From Ardenticatenaceae bacterium (GTDB lineage: Bacteria; Chloroflexota; Anaerolineae; Promineifilales; Promineifilaceae): a DNA stretch of 64,000 nucleotides. The stretch is taken from assembly GCA_020634315.1 (NCBI GenBank), contig JACKBV010000010.1:1-64000 (forward strand), in the 5' to 3' direction. The translations under genes were made by a program, and so were the position numbers. Under the pieces are notes generated by a model, which saw only the letters and a list, made by a program, of their open reading frames with translations, was not told the DNA's origin and did no database searches. Below, piece by piece: positions 53,468 through 62,154 of this stretch. The first letter of the stretch is position 1, and the number at the start of each line of letters is the position of its first letter.

Positions 53468-54880
53468 TTACCTCTGTTTTATCGTTAGTTCTGGGGAGGG
53501 TGATGGCTCTGAAAGAAAGCCGCTATCTTCCATCCGCAAATATTTGTCGAAAAAGGCGAGTACATAGTGTGTCTGGAGTTCCAGGCTGAACATGCTGTCG
53601 ATGCTGCCGGAGAGGCCGAGTTGTTGTGACAAAGGCGACAGCAGCACCAGGTCTGTAAAGTCGTAATGTTTTGTATTGGCTAATGTCAGTTCGTAATGGT
53701 CGTTGGGGAGAGCGGCGAGGAGGGAACGGCCGTATTCCTGGTTTTCCTTCCCCAACCATTGCGGCGTGCTAATGAACATGAAGGGTTGAGTTGGCGGGTT
53801 TTGCAGCAAGTCTGGGGAAGTGGGCAGCACCCACGCATCCAATCCCAGCCCCGCCTTGCAGCGTGCATCTTGGTCGCAAAATTGCACAGCAGCCCCGCCA
53901 CCCGTGGAATGACCAAAAACACCGACGCGCGTCAGGTCTAGCTGTCCGGCAAAAATACCGCTGGTCGTTTCATCCCAGGCGCTCATCGTGTCGAGCAAAA
54001 AGGCGATGTCATCGCGCCATTGCTGCACGAGTTGTCGCGCTTCTATATAGGTAGCTTCGCAGTTGCTGAAGAGGCGGCAGGAGTCATAGAACATGACACG
54101 GCCGTCTGGGAACACGGACAGCGCATTGCCATAGGTGTGGTCGATGGCGGCGACAACATAGCCGTGACTGGCAAGTTCGCGTGCCATGCTTGTGTTTTGT
54201 TGGCGCAAACCGGTCAGCCCGTGCGCAAAGATGATGACGGGGAATGGGCCATCTGCGGCCAGCGGCGGGTCTTGCCAGATGTCTAATTGCGCCAGATTAA
54301 TGTGGTCAAGCATGAAGCTGGGCAGGTTGAATTGCTCGGCAATGACCGGCCCGGCAACGTCCAAATCGGGCAAAAAGATGGCCTGGCGTTCTTGGCCTGT
54401 GGGCGCAGCCGGATACCAAAACTGCACCATGATTTCGCGTGAATCGCCGTTTTCTGGCGTGTAAATCTCTTCGCGGCTGGTGTCTACCAGGTAGAGGGAG
54501 TTTGTGCCGACGGCGTAAGGCCCGGTTTGCGGGACTAGTTGGGGCACGGGCAGGGCAACGGCCAGCGCCAGGGTGATGAGCAAAATGAGCAGGCCGAAAA
54601 GGCTGAGAAGGCGGGCCGGGGCGGTGGTCACGAGTGGCGGGGAATCAATGTTTTTTAGTTTCCAGCCATTTTTTTGCAAACGGATGAGGGAGATGAGCAG
54701 GAGAACGGCCGTTACCGCATAGCCGGGCAGCATTTGCCAGCGATACCCTTCAAAAATGGCGTGCAGCAGCAAAGCGCCCACGGGCAGCCACTCCAGCCAG
54801 AACGGGCGGCGTAGGGGTAGGAATGTCCAGAAAAGCGTGAGGGCAGCAGTGGCTAAAAGCAAAATCTCGAAAAATCTCAT
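53468..54880 (-). CDS. PAF-acetylhydrolase-like membrane alpha/beta hydrolase
   Basis: 470 residues. About four N-terminal transmembrane helices (1-120) precede an extracytoplasmic hydrolase with FAHGLTGLRQQNTSMAREL, nucleophile GVFGHSTGGGAAVQF, Asp in GLGLDAWVLP and His in TKHYDFTD. This matches the PAF-AH isoform II type. The ATG overlaps the upstream gene stop by 4 bases. Confidence 0.88.
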   Translation of the reverse strand: MRFFEILLLATAALTLFWTFLPLRRPFWLEWLPVGALLLHAIFEGYRWQMLPGYAVTAVLLLISLIRLQKNGWKLKNIDSPPLVTTAPARLLSLFGLLILLITLALAVALPVPQLVPQTGPYAVGTNSLYLVDTSREEIYTPENGDSREIMVQFWYPAAPTGQERQAIFLPDLDVAGPVIAEQFNLPSFMLDHINLAQLDIWQDPPLAADGPFPVIIFAHGLTGLRQQNTSMARELASHGYVVAAIDHTYGNALSVFPDGRVMFYDSCRLFSNCEATYIEARQLVQQWRDDIAFLLDTMSAWDETTSGIFAGQLDLTRVGVFGHSTGGGAAVQFCDQDARCKAGLGLDAWVLPTSPDLLQNPPTQPFMFISTPQWLGKENQEYGRSLLAALPNDHYELTLANTKHYDFTDLVLLSPLSQQLGLSGSIDSMFSLELQTHYVLAFFDKYLRMEDSGFLSEPSPSPELTIKQR

Positions 54881-56229
54881 AGTAAATCCTTTAGGTAAGG
54901 CTCTTGTTGGGCCGTGTTGCGCCAGGCGGCGTTAAATTGAATGGCTTGTTCCAGATAGGCTCGCGCACGTTCTGGCTGCTGCTGGCGAGCATAAGCCAGA
55001 GCGCCATAGTACAGGGTGGCGTCTGTTGTGCCAAAGGCCAATGCCTGGTCGAAGGCGTCGCCTGCTTGCTGCCATTGACCAACCGCCAGGAGGGACATCC
55101 CCAAACTGTGCCACGCCTGATCATGTTGTGGCAAGGCGTTGAGCAGGTCGCGGTAAACGCGGATTGCCTCGCGGTATCGTTTTTGTTCGTGCAGCATGTC
55201 GCCAATCACGAGGCGATATGAATGATAGGCGGGATAGAGGTCGATAGCTTGTTGGTAGGCGGTGATGGCTTGCTCATACGCGCCCTGCTGGTGGTATTGG
55301 TTGCCCAGGGCAATGAGGCGGTTTGCTGACTGCTGCGGATCGTAGAAATGTTGCATGAGTCGTAATAGTTCCTCTGGCGTATACCCAAATGTCCAGATGC
55401 GTTTCTCTTCTATGCGCCATTTTTTGCCGTTTTTGACAATTATGACGATGGGATAGGTGATGCGCTCGATGCCTTTGTAGGTGCTGATATGCTTTTCACG
55501 GCCGATTTGCTGGATGTCGCTGAGGGGAATGGTGCGGGTTTTGTGCAGGTAATGGGCGATAACGGCCGTTTCCCCCAACACCAGCTTATACGGGTTGCCA
55601 TTTTCCGCCAGCACAACCGCAAAGACAATCAATCCCAAAAAGCCACCGAGAAAAGCGAGCAATCCTGGTACATCTGCCTGCCCGCCATTGGCGTTGGCAA
55701 ACAGCAGCAAACCGCCAATAAACAGCGCCAGGAGCAGCAGCGGGATCAGGTTGCCCAGGTAAAAACGCATGGGCAGGCGCAGCGTAAACGGCAATGTCGG
55801 AACTGGTTCGTCTGGCAAATGGGTGAGCTGCGCACGCAGTAATGTTTCTAACGTTGTGAAGTCGCGCACCTGCGCGGTAATGTCCATTTTGCTGGTGGCT
55901 GTGTGCAGGCGCAGGTATGGAATGAGCTGGCTGTCCCGTTTTTCCAGGCGGATGATTTCATGCAAATGAAGGGTGGTTGTGCGGCCAAAGCGGGTGCGGC
56001 TGATGCTGTGCGCGGTGAGATGGAAACGGCCGTTAAAGCGCACGACAAAAAACAATCCCATCCCCATCACCAGCAATCCCAGCGCATTGATCAGGAAAAA
56101 ACCGGGCCAATACGCCTCTTGCCGCTGTAAGAGGATGGCAATGAGCGGCAGCGGCAGCCCCAACAAAATCATCAAGCTGCCAGCAAACGGCAAATACCCC
56201 ATATGCCCAAATACCTGCTCCTCCTTCAC
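54877..56229 (-). CDS. Membrane protein with C-terminal TPR repeats
   Basis: 450 residues. Two helices near the start, a PH-like segment (FHLTAHSISRTRFGRTTTLH), two more helices (about 155-215), then a second PH-like segment. The C-terminal part (about 300-440) has about four TPR units such as QAITAYQQAIDLYPAYHSYR. Probably a membrane scaffold. Overlaps both neighbours by 4 bases. Confidence 0.75.
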   Translation of the reverse strand: MKEEQVFGHMGYLPFAGSLMILLGLPLPLIAILLQRQEAYWPGFFLINALGLLVMGMGLFFVVRFNGRFHLTAHSISRTRFGRTTTLHLHEIIRLEKRDSQLIPYLRLHTATSKMDITAQVRDFTTLETLLRAQLTHLPDEPVPTLPFTLRLPMRFYLGNLIPLLLLALFIGGLLLFANANGGQADVPGLLAFLGGFLGLIVFAVVLAENGNPYKLVLGETAVIAHYLHKTRTIPLSDIQQIGREKHISTYKGIERITYPIVIIVKNGKKWRIEEKRIWTFGYTPEELLRLMQHFYDPQQSANRLIALGNQYHQQGAYEQAITAYQQAIDLYPAYHSYRLVIGDMLHEQKRYREAIRVYRDLLNALPQHDQAWHSLGMSLLAVGQWQQAGDAFDQALAFGTTDATLYYGALAYARQQQPERARAYLEQAIQFNAAWRNTAQQEPYLKDLL

Positions 56230-57647
56230 GCTTTGCTCTTCCTTCGTTCTTGCACAAGGCCATAGGCGCTCAGCGCCAAAGCCATGCTAATGAGAATGGC
56301 AATGATCGTAAATGTGTCTTGCAGACCGGCGATTTGTGCGGCGACGGGAGCGGCCGTTGCGCCGCCGCTTATCGTTTCGCCAGCAGCCGTCATGACACGG
56401 CTGGCCCAAACAGCGCCGAGGATGGCGATGCCCATCGTTTGCCCTAAATTGCGCGTCGTTGCCAGCAGCCCGGAGGCAATGCCCAACTGCTGCGGCGGCA
56501 CAGATCCCATCACGGCACTGTTGTTTGGTGATTGGAAAATGCCCATCCCTGCGCCAAAGGGCAGCACGGCCAAAATGTAAACCAGCAGCGATGTGTTGGT
56601 CGTGAAGCGGCTCATCGCCAGATAGCCAGCGACCAATATGACCAGCCCGACTGTGGCAATGGGACGTGTGCCATAGCGATCAGAGAGTGTCCCGGAAATG
56701 GGGGCTGTGACGCCCATCAAAATGGGCACGGCCGCAATGAGCAATCCTACCTGGCGCGGCCCATAGCCGAGCATATTTTCCAGGTAAAAGGGCAGCAGCA
56801 CAAAGACTCCGGCAACGGCGATGAAGGCGAGCAGTCCGGTTAACAGGTTGATGCTGAACAGTTGGTTGCGGAACAGCCCCAGGTTGATCATGGGCTGGGC
56901 GACGCGTTGTTCGCTGCGCACAAAGAATATCAACAGCAAAACGGCCGTTCCCAGCAGCAGCCAGACACGCCGGTCGGTGAAGCCCCATTGCTGCCCCAAC
57001 GTCAAAGCGCCTAACATCGTGAGCAAGCTGCCAAAAAGAATGGCCGCTCCGGCAAAATCAAAACGCTGCGCATTGGCGCTGCGCTGATAGGGGACATAGC
57101 GCAGCGTGAGCAAGGTGCCGATGATGCCCACTGGCAAATTGACAAAGAAAATCCAGCGCCAGGTAAAGGTGTCGATCAAGATGCCGCCCAAGGTGGGGCC
57201 AGCGACAATGCCAATGGAAACCAGCGAACCCGAAATGCCCAGCGCTTTGCCCCGCTCCGAGGGAGGGAATGCTTCTGTGATGATGGCAATGCCCAATGCT
57301 TGTGTCATGGCCGCGCCAATGGCTTGCAGCACGCGGAAGCCGATAAGCCAGTAAATGGTGGGTGCCATCCCACACAACATGGAACTGAGGGTGAACAGGA
57401 TGAATCCGGTCACGTACACTGGCTTTTTGCCGATCATATCGCCGAGTCGCCCCATGCTGAGCAGCACAGTGGAGAGTGTAAGCAAGTAGGCCAGGGGAAC
57501 CCATTGCACGGTGGCGAAATCGGTGTTGAGCGCACGCACCAGTGTTGGCAAGGCGACGTTGACGATGCTGCCGTCAATGGTGGCAAGGAATACGCCCATG
57601 CCAACGGCTGCCATGATGTGCCATTTGTAGGAGTATGTTGTCGTCAT
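56226..57647 (-). CDS. MFS multidrug transporter, DHA2 (EmrB/QacA) type
   Basis: 473 residues, 14 transmembrane helices. Motif A-like GRLGDMIGKKPVYVTG, motif C GSLVSIGIVAGPTLGGILID, and FLATIDGSIVNVALP in helix 1 with its conserved Asp. It exports drugs using the proton gradient. First gene of a three-gene overlapping operon. Confidence 0.93.
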   Translation of the reverse strand: MTTTYSYKWHIMAAVGMGVFLATIDGSIVNVALPTLVRALNTDFATVQWVPLAYLLTLSTVLLSMGRLGDMIGKKPVYVTGFILFTLSSMLCGMAPTIYWLIGFRVLQAIGAAMTQALGIAIITEAFPPSERGKALGISGSLVSIGIVAGPTLGGILIDTFTWRWIFFVNLPVGIIGTLLTLRYVPYQRSANAQRFDFAGAAILFGSLLTMLGALTLGQQWGFTDRRVWLLLGTAVLLLIFFVRSEQRVAQPMINLGLFRNQLFSINLLTGLLAFIAVAGVFVLLPFYLENMLGYGPRQVGLLIAAVPILMGVTAPISGTLSDRYGTRPIATVGLVILVAGYLAMSRFTTNTSLLVYILAVLPFGAGMGIFQSPNNSAVMGSVPPQQLGIASGLLATTRNLGQTMGIAILGAVWASRVMTAAGETISGGATAAPVAAQIAGLQDTFTIIAILISMALALSAYGLVQERRKSKA

Positions 57648-57660
57648 GATGGGGGTGTAT

Positions 57661-57731
57661 GGTGATCGGTGATCGGTTATCGGTAGTCGGTGCTACCGAC
57701 CACTGACCACCGATTACCGATTACCGATTAC
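57661..57731. repeat. ATCGGT direct and inverted repeat
   Basis: GGTGATCGGTGATCGGTTATC is followed by its inverse ACCGATTACCGATTACCGATTAC, capable of a long hairpin. It overlaps the stop codon of the dehydrogenase gene. Same family as 49070 and 63877. Confidence 0.85.
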
Positions 57732-58759
57732 ATGGTGAGAACTAGTTTGCCCATTACGTCCCCGTCTTGCAGTTTTTGCAGGGCGGCGAGACCTTCGTGT
57801 AGGGGGTAAATGGTGTCAATGACGGGTTGGAGACGGCCGTTAAATACCAGCTCCATTACCTTCTCATAGTCACGGTGCGGCCCCATCGTGCTGCCGAGAA
57901 TGCGCAGATGTTTGGCGAACATGAGGCGGTTGTCAAATTCAAACTTGGGGCCGCTGGTATTGCCCACAGTGAGCAGCCGCCCGCCTTTTTTGAGCGCACG
58001 CAGCGAAGTGAAATAAGTCGCTGCGCCAACATTATCGACAACGATGTCTACGCCCTGGCGGTTGGTGGCTTTGAAGATGGCACGCCCCCAATCCGTCTCG
58101 TGGCGGTTGATGAGCACATCTGCGCCAAGCTGTTGTGCCTGTTCTAGCTTGGCGGCGCTGGAACCGACGACGTAAATGGGGCCAGCGCCAGCTAATTTGG
58201 CGATTTGGATGGCGGCGGTGTTGACGCCGCCGCCCGCACCGACGATGAGTACCGATTCGCCTGCTTGCAAGCCGCCCACGGTGATGAGTGAATGCCAGGC
58301 GGTGACGTAAACGAGTGAGGCGGCGGCGGCATGGGTGAAGGGGAAGTCGGCGGGGAGTTTGACGAGGTTTTGCGCGGGAACGGCCGTATACATTGCCGCA
58401 AACCCATCCAAATGTTCACCCATAATGGCAAAGCGGTCACACATATGCGTGTTGCCATTTTGGCAGTAAGCGCATTGCCCACAGCCAATGGTCGGGTTGA
58501 CAGCGACACGGTCGCCAACGCTGACATGAGAGACATTGCTGCCTACCTGCGCCACCACACCGGCCCCATCGCTGCCCATGATGTGCGGCAGTTTCAAATT
58601 AAGGCCAGGCCAGCCCGCCAACACCCACAAATCCAACCGATTCAGCGCGGCGGCTTTGACCTCTAACAACACCTCATCTGGCCCAATGGTCGGTTCGGGC
58701 ACATCGGCGATGCCGACATTTGCTAACTCCCCATGCTCATGAAAAACGAGCGCCTTCAT
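57728..58759 (-). CDS. MDR family zinc-type dehydrogenase without catalytic-zinc motif
   Basis: 343 residues. GroES-like domain with structural-zinc lobe CGQCAYCQNGNTHMC, Rossmann domain with VLIVGAGGGVNTAAIQIAKL. The usual catalytic-zinc Cys and GHE are replaced by LNRLDLWVL and GSDGAGVV. So it is likely a quinone or enoyl reductase-like member or an atypical alcohol dehydrogenase. NAD(P)H-linked. The last codon lies inside a repeat. Confidence 0.88.
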   Translation of the reverse strand: MKALVFHEHGELANVGIADVPEPTIGPDEVLLEVKAAALNRLDLWVLAGWPGLNLKLPHIMGSDGAGVVAQVGSNVSHVSVGDRVAVNPTIGCGQCAYCQNGNTHMCDRFAIMGEHLDGFAAMYTAVPAQNLVKLPADFPFTHAAAASLVYVTAWHSLITVGGLQAGESVLIVGAGGGVNTAAIQIAKLAGAGPIYVVGSSAAKLEQAQQLGADVLINRHETDWGRAIFKATNRQGVDIVVDNVGAATYFTSLRALKKGGRLLTVGNTSGPKFEFDNRLMFAKHLRILGSTMGPHRDYEKVMELVFNGRLQPVIDTIYPLHEGLAALQKLQDGDVMGKLVLTM

Positions 58760-58772
58760 CCTTCACTCTCCT

Positions 58773-59267
58773 TTACTCGTCCCACACCTCGTCTAGATTG
58801 TCTTTATAGTAGTCGAGCGTGTCGGCATAGGTCAAAATGCTTTTATCTTTGGTTGTTTTGAGCAGCACATCGAGCAGCAGGCGCACCGCTTCATCGGGCG
58901 CATCGTCGCTGTAATGGGCGAGGGCGAGAAAGACGCGAATGCTGTTGTCTTCGGGGAATCTTGCCAGCGCATCCTGCAAAATTTCGACGGATTCCTCAAA
59001 CTCGCCGATGGCGCGGTGATTGAGGCCCAGGCAAACCATGCATTCTTGCAAGTCGCTGCCTTCCAGGCCATTTTCAATGGCTTGTTCGTAGTAATCAATG
59101 GCTTCGTTGGCTTCGCCAAGGACATCGTAAGCGCCGCCAACTTCAAAGAGGACGAGTGGGTCGTCTGCATATTCATCGAGTAATTCGAGCAAAATGGCTT
59201 GTGACTCTTCTAGTTCGTCTGCCTGGCGCAGTTCGCGGGCGCGTTTGATGGTGGTTTCTTTGTGCAT
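58773..59267 (-). CDS. Acidic TPR protein
   Basis: 164 residues, strongly acidic, with about four TPR helices (VGGAYDVLGEANEAIDYYEQ, GLNHRAIGEFEESVEILQDA). No signal or membrane segment. A small cytoplasmic adaptor. It lies 13 bases upstream of the dehydrogenase gene on the same strand. Confidence 0.8.
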   Translation of the reverse strand: MHKETTIKRARELRQADELEESQAILLELLDEYADDPLVLFEVGGAYDVLGEANEAIDYYEQAIENGLEGSDLQECMVCLGLNHRAIGEFEESVEILQDALARFPEDNSIRVFLALAHYSDDAPDEAVRLLLDVLLKTTKDKSILTYADTLDYYKDNLDEVWDE

Positions 59268-59289
59268 AGCTTTCTCCTTCAGAAATAAC

Positions 59290-59450
59290 TTAACGCGGAG
59301 GCGCAGAGATGCAGAGAAAAAGAGAATTCTAGCGTCCTTCGCGCATTTTCATTCATGGTGGTCGGCGGCCGCCAGTGATGTCTCCTTCGCAAATAGCCTC
59401 CCGGAGGTTCGTCTCATGTGGCGAGCCTGCCATTGACAACCTCCGGGAGG
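59290..59450. repeat. Composite intergenic element, second copy
   Basis: TTAACGCGGAGGCGCAGAGA and GCGTCCTTCGCG precede a CCTCCCGGAGG element (arms 59397-59407 and 59440-59450) whose core reads TCATGTGGCGAGCCTGCC. Same order as at 40507. The 359-bp gap 59268-59626 holds this element and no clear gene. Confidence 0.88.
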
Positions 59451-59626
59451 TTGGTTTTGCCACACTCATGAAATTTGCTGTCAATGTGGCGCGAATTGTC
59501 CGGCTAATGATATGTATGGTCGAAGCATCGCGTCATTGGTTATTATGCCTGAAATGATAGACAGGGCGCGATGAAATGGCAACTTGCTTTGCGTTGAGAT
59601 TGGCAGCGGTGGTGGTAAACTTGTGT

Positions 59627-60181
59627 ATGACGATGAAAGCAATTAGCCAGCATGTTCATGGGAAGTTGTTGACGGAAAACGGCCGTTTCGCCTTGCTGTT
59701 ATTGGACAGTGAGCCAACGGAGGAAACGGCCGTTTCCCTGTATCTTCGTTTTGCCTTTGTCACCATGGGGCGGGAAGAGCACATCTTTCCCGCTTCGATC
59801 CTCGATGATTGGGGCAAAGAGCGGCGTGGATTGGGCGTGTATGCCTGGGTTGCTGAGTTTGGCGAGCAGTTTCCGCGCGGCGAAATTTTTGGCTTTGAGC
59901 AAAGTGGAACCGAGACGCAATGCTTTTTGCGTGGACTGGAACTTTACGCCAAGTATCCGCTGTATGTGTACACGGATCGCAAGCAATCGGTTTCCGCCGG
60001 GGCATTGGTGGAGGCGGTTTTGCTGCCGGATGCGGCTGTGACTGAAGCGGTGCAGGGGAAACGGCCGTCTACCTGGAAACGGCCGTTGTCACATGCGCGT
60101 GTCAGTTGGTGGCACGTCCCGCCAGCCCTCAGCCGCTTCGATTTCGCCCTGCTGCCCGCGCTCCCCGAAACAGGCGTCTAA
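59627..60181 (+). CDS. Hypothetical protein
   Basis: 184 residues from ATG 59627 (59633 also possible). No transmembrane segment, no recognised motif; beta-rich with HIFPASILDDWGKERRGLGV. The gene holds four iterated palindromes, two only 17 bp apart (60061 and 60079), a notable density for 555 bp. Function unknown. Confidence 0.65.
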   Translation: MTMKAISQHVHGKLLTENGRFALLLLDSEPTEETAVSLYLRFAFVTMGREEHIFPASILDDWGKERRGLGVYAWVAEFGEQFPRGEIFGFEQSGTETQCFLRGLELYAKYPLYVYTDRKQSVSAGALVEAVLLPDAAVTEAVQGKRPSTWKRPLSHARVSWWHVPPALSRFDFALLPALPETGV

Positions 60182-60363
60182 GGCTAGCCCTTTTTGTGTC
60201 TTATGCTAGAATAATTCTCCTTTTTCAGAAAAAATTTCACGAGTAGGGCATACCCCATGATGGAAACAAACCTTCCAGAGGTGATTCGCAAAACCACATC
60301 TTGTGGCACCAGGCGATAGAAGATTGTTTTCACGGGGGCAAATCTGGCAATGAATCTATACGG

Positions 60364-61332
60364 ATGGGTAAATTGACGCAAAAGCATATGTGGCGATTCC
60401 TGCGATGGACTCTCTTTTTGTTCATGCTGGCCCTGACGTTAGGGGTAGCTATTTTGCCCGCGCAATCTGCACCGGTGCGGCACGGTCTCTATCAGGCGGC
60501 TGCCACACCCCAGATTTTGTCTCCATATTGGGGCAGCAATATTCGCCAATGGTCTATGCACATCGGTGCCGTGGCGCAAGAATATGGCCTCGACCCTGAC
60601 CTGATTGCCGCTGTGATTCAAGAAGAGTCACATGGCGATCATCAGGTGAAAAGCTGGGCTGGCGCTGTCGGTTTGATGGGTGTAATGCCGGCCGGGCCAG
60701 GGTTAGAGTGGCGGCCTTCTGCCGAAGAACTGATGAAGCCTTCGACCAATTTGCATTGGGGTGTGGCGATCTTGTCAGAAATCATCCAGCAATCAGGGGG
60801 TGATTTCTTCTCGGCGTTGGCTGCGTATAGTGGGGGTTGGGAGTTGGTTGACAGTCGAATTCCCCGTTTATATGCAGGGAATGTGCTGGATCATTATGGG
60901 CGGGCGGTGGCCGCACGCAGCGGCATCTCGCCGAAGATTGCCACGCAATGGACGGTGGCAATTGAGCAGCGGCGGGGCAATGTTTCCAGCGAATCATTGT
61001 TGGTGCTGGGACAACAGCCCATTTCCGGATTGCAAACTTATGGCGAGCATATCATTTATGATTTTGTGGCTCCGTCCGGGCGTGTTTATGCGATTCGCGC
61101 ATATGCTGTGCCGGTAGCTTTGGTTGTGCCGCTGGCGACAGGCACGGGAAACTTTGGTCTGGCCGATGCGGTGGAAGCGCCCTTGCAGGCACGTTTGGGG
61201 CAGACGATTGTCAAGGTTGACCAGAGTAATCCGCAGGTGTTGCTGGCTTGTTTACCCAGTTTGGGACGGCTGCGCGGGCGTGTGAGCACGCGCTGGTATG
61301 CGCCGTCGCAGTGCCCCTCCTGGCATCGTTGA
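60364..61332 (+). CDS. Lytic transglycosylase-like (SLT) protein
   Basis: 322 residues from ATG 60364. A signal anchor (LRWTLFLFMLALTLGVAIL) precedes an SLT domain. The catalytic Glu lies in AVIQEESHGDHQVKSWAGAV, then GLMGVMP where the family usually has GLMQxMP, and AYSGGWELVDSRIP. It cleaves peptidoglycan glycan strands if active. The C-terminal ~110 residues form an unknown domain. The stop nearly abuts the next ATG. Confidence 0.85.
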   Translation: MGKLTQKHMWRFLRWTLFLFMLALTLGVAILPAQSAPVRHGLYQAAATPQILSPYWGSNIRQWSMHIGAVAQEYGLDPDLIAAVIQEESHGDHQVKSWAGAVGLMGVMPAGPGLEWRPSAEELMKPSTNLHWGVAILSEIIQQSGGDFFSALAAYSGGWELVDSRIPRLYAGNVLDHYGRAVAARSGISPKIATQWTVAIEQRRGNVSSESLLVLGQQPISGLQTYGEHIIYDFVAPSGRVYAIRAYAVPVALVVPLATGTGNFGLADAVEAPLQARLGQTIVKVDQSNPQVLLACLPSLGRLRGRVSTRWYAPSQCPSWHR

Positions 61333-61336
61333 GGAT

Positions 61337-62122
61337 ATGCCGACGCCTTTTACCCATTTGCATGTTGCAGAACAGATTTTGTTGGCTGTGGCGGGAAACG
61401 GCCGTTCTCCCCTGGCAGAGATATTGGCGGCTGAATGGCCCGCTTTTTACCTGGGCAGCGTAGCTCCGGATGTGCAAGCTGTATCCGGCATGCCGCGCAC
61501 ACAGACCCATTTTTACAAAATACCACCCGATCCTGATAACCAGGCTTACCCACGCATGTTGGCTGCTTACCCGGAATTGGCTGATGTGACGGCCATGCCG
61601 CTGGCGCAAGCGGTATTTGTGGCGGGATACAGCGCCCATTTGCTGCTTGATTTGGTCTGGTTTCGGCAAATTTTGCTGCCCTACTTTGCGGAAGCGCCTG
61701 CCCTGGGCGACCGCAATCATCGCAGCTTGCTGCATCACGCGCTGTTGACCTATCTGGATAAGGAGGCGTATCTGGCTTTGCCGGAAACGGCCGTTTCCAC
61801 ACTGGCGGCGGCCCAACCAACCCATTGGCTGCCATTTGTCACAGATGCGGATTTGCTCAGTTGGCGCGACTTGCTGGTAACGCAGCTTCAGCCCGGCGCT
61901 GATTTGCAGACAGTTGCCATTTATGCAGCTCGCTTGCGTATGCCATCGGCCGATTTTGCGGCTCTTTTGGATAACCCGGACTGGGTCGGGACGGATTTGT
62001 TTGGCGCTGCGCCTATTGCTGAGGTACATGCGCGGTTTGATACGGCCGTTACCGCCAGCGTGCAGCTCATTGAAACGTACCTGGAACCATTACTTGCTAA
62101 ACACCCATCGCATGATGGATAA
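61337..62122 (+). CDS. Zinc-dependent phospholipase C-like protein
   Basis: 261 residues from ATG 61337. TPFTHLHVAE near the start, FYLGSVAPDVQ and VFVAGYSAHLLLDLVWF supply the His and Asp residues expected of the Zn_dep_PLPC fold. No signal peptide is seen, which is unusual for secreted members. It begins 4 bases after the SLT stop. Confidence 0.72.
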   Translation: MPTPFTHLHVAEQILLAVAGNGRSPLAEILAAEWPAFYLGSVAPDVQAVSGMPRTQTHFYKIPPDPDNQAYPRMLAAYPELADVTAMPLAQAVFVAGYSAHLLLDLVWFRQILLPYFAEAPALGDRNHRSLLHHALLTYLDKEAYLALPETAVSTLAAAQPTHWLPFVTDADLLSWRDLLVTQLQPGADLQTVAIYAARLRMPSADFAALLDNPDWVGTDLFGAAPIAEVHARFDTAVTASVQLIETYLEPLLAKHPSHDG

Positions 62123-62154
62123 CACCCAATACTAAGAATAATAGAAGGAACCTA

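Noticed and set aside
60184..60387. 67-codon minus-strand frame upstream of the SLT gene
   Set aside because: Overlaps the SLT gene start and has no recognisable features.
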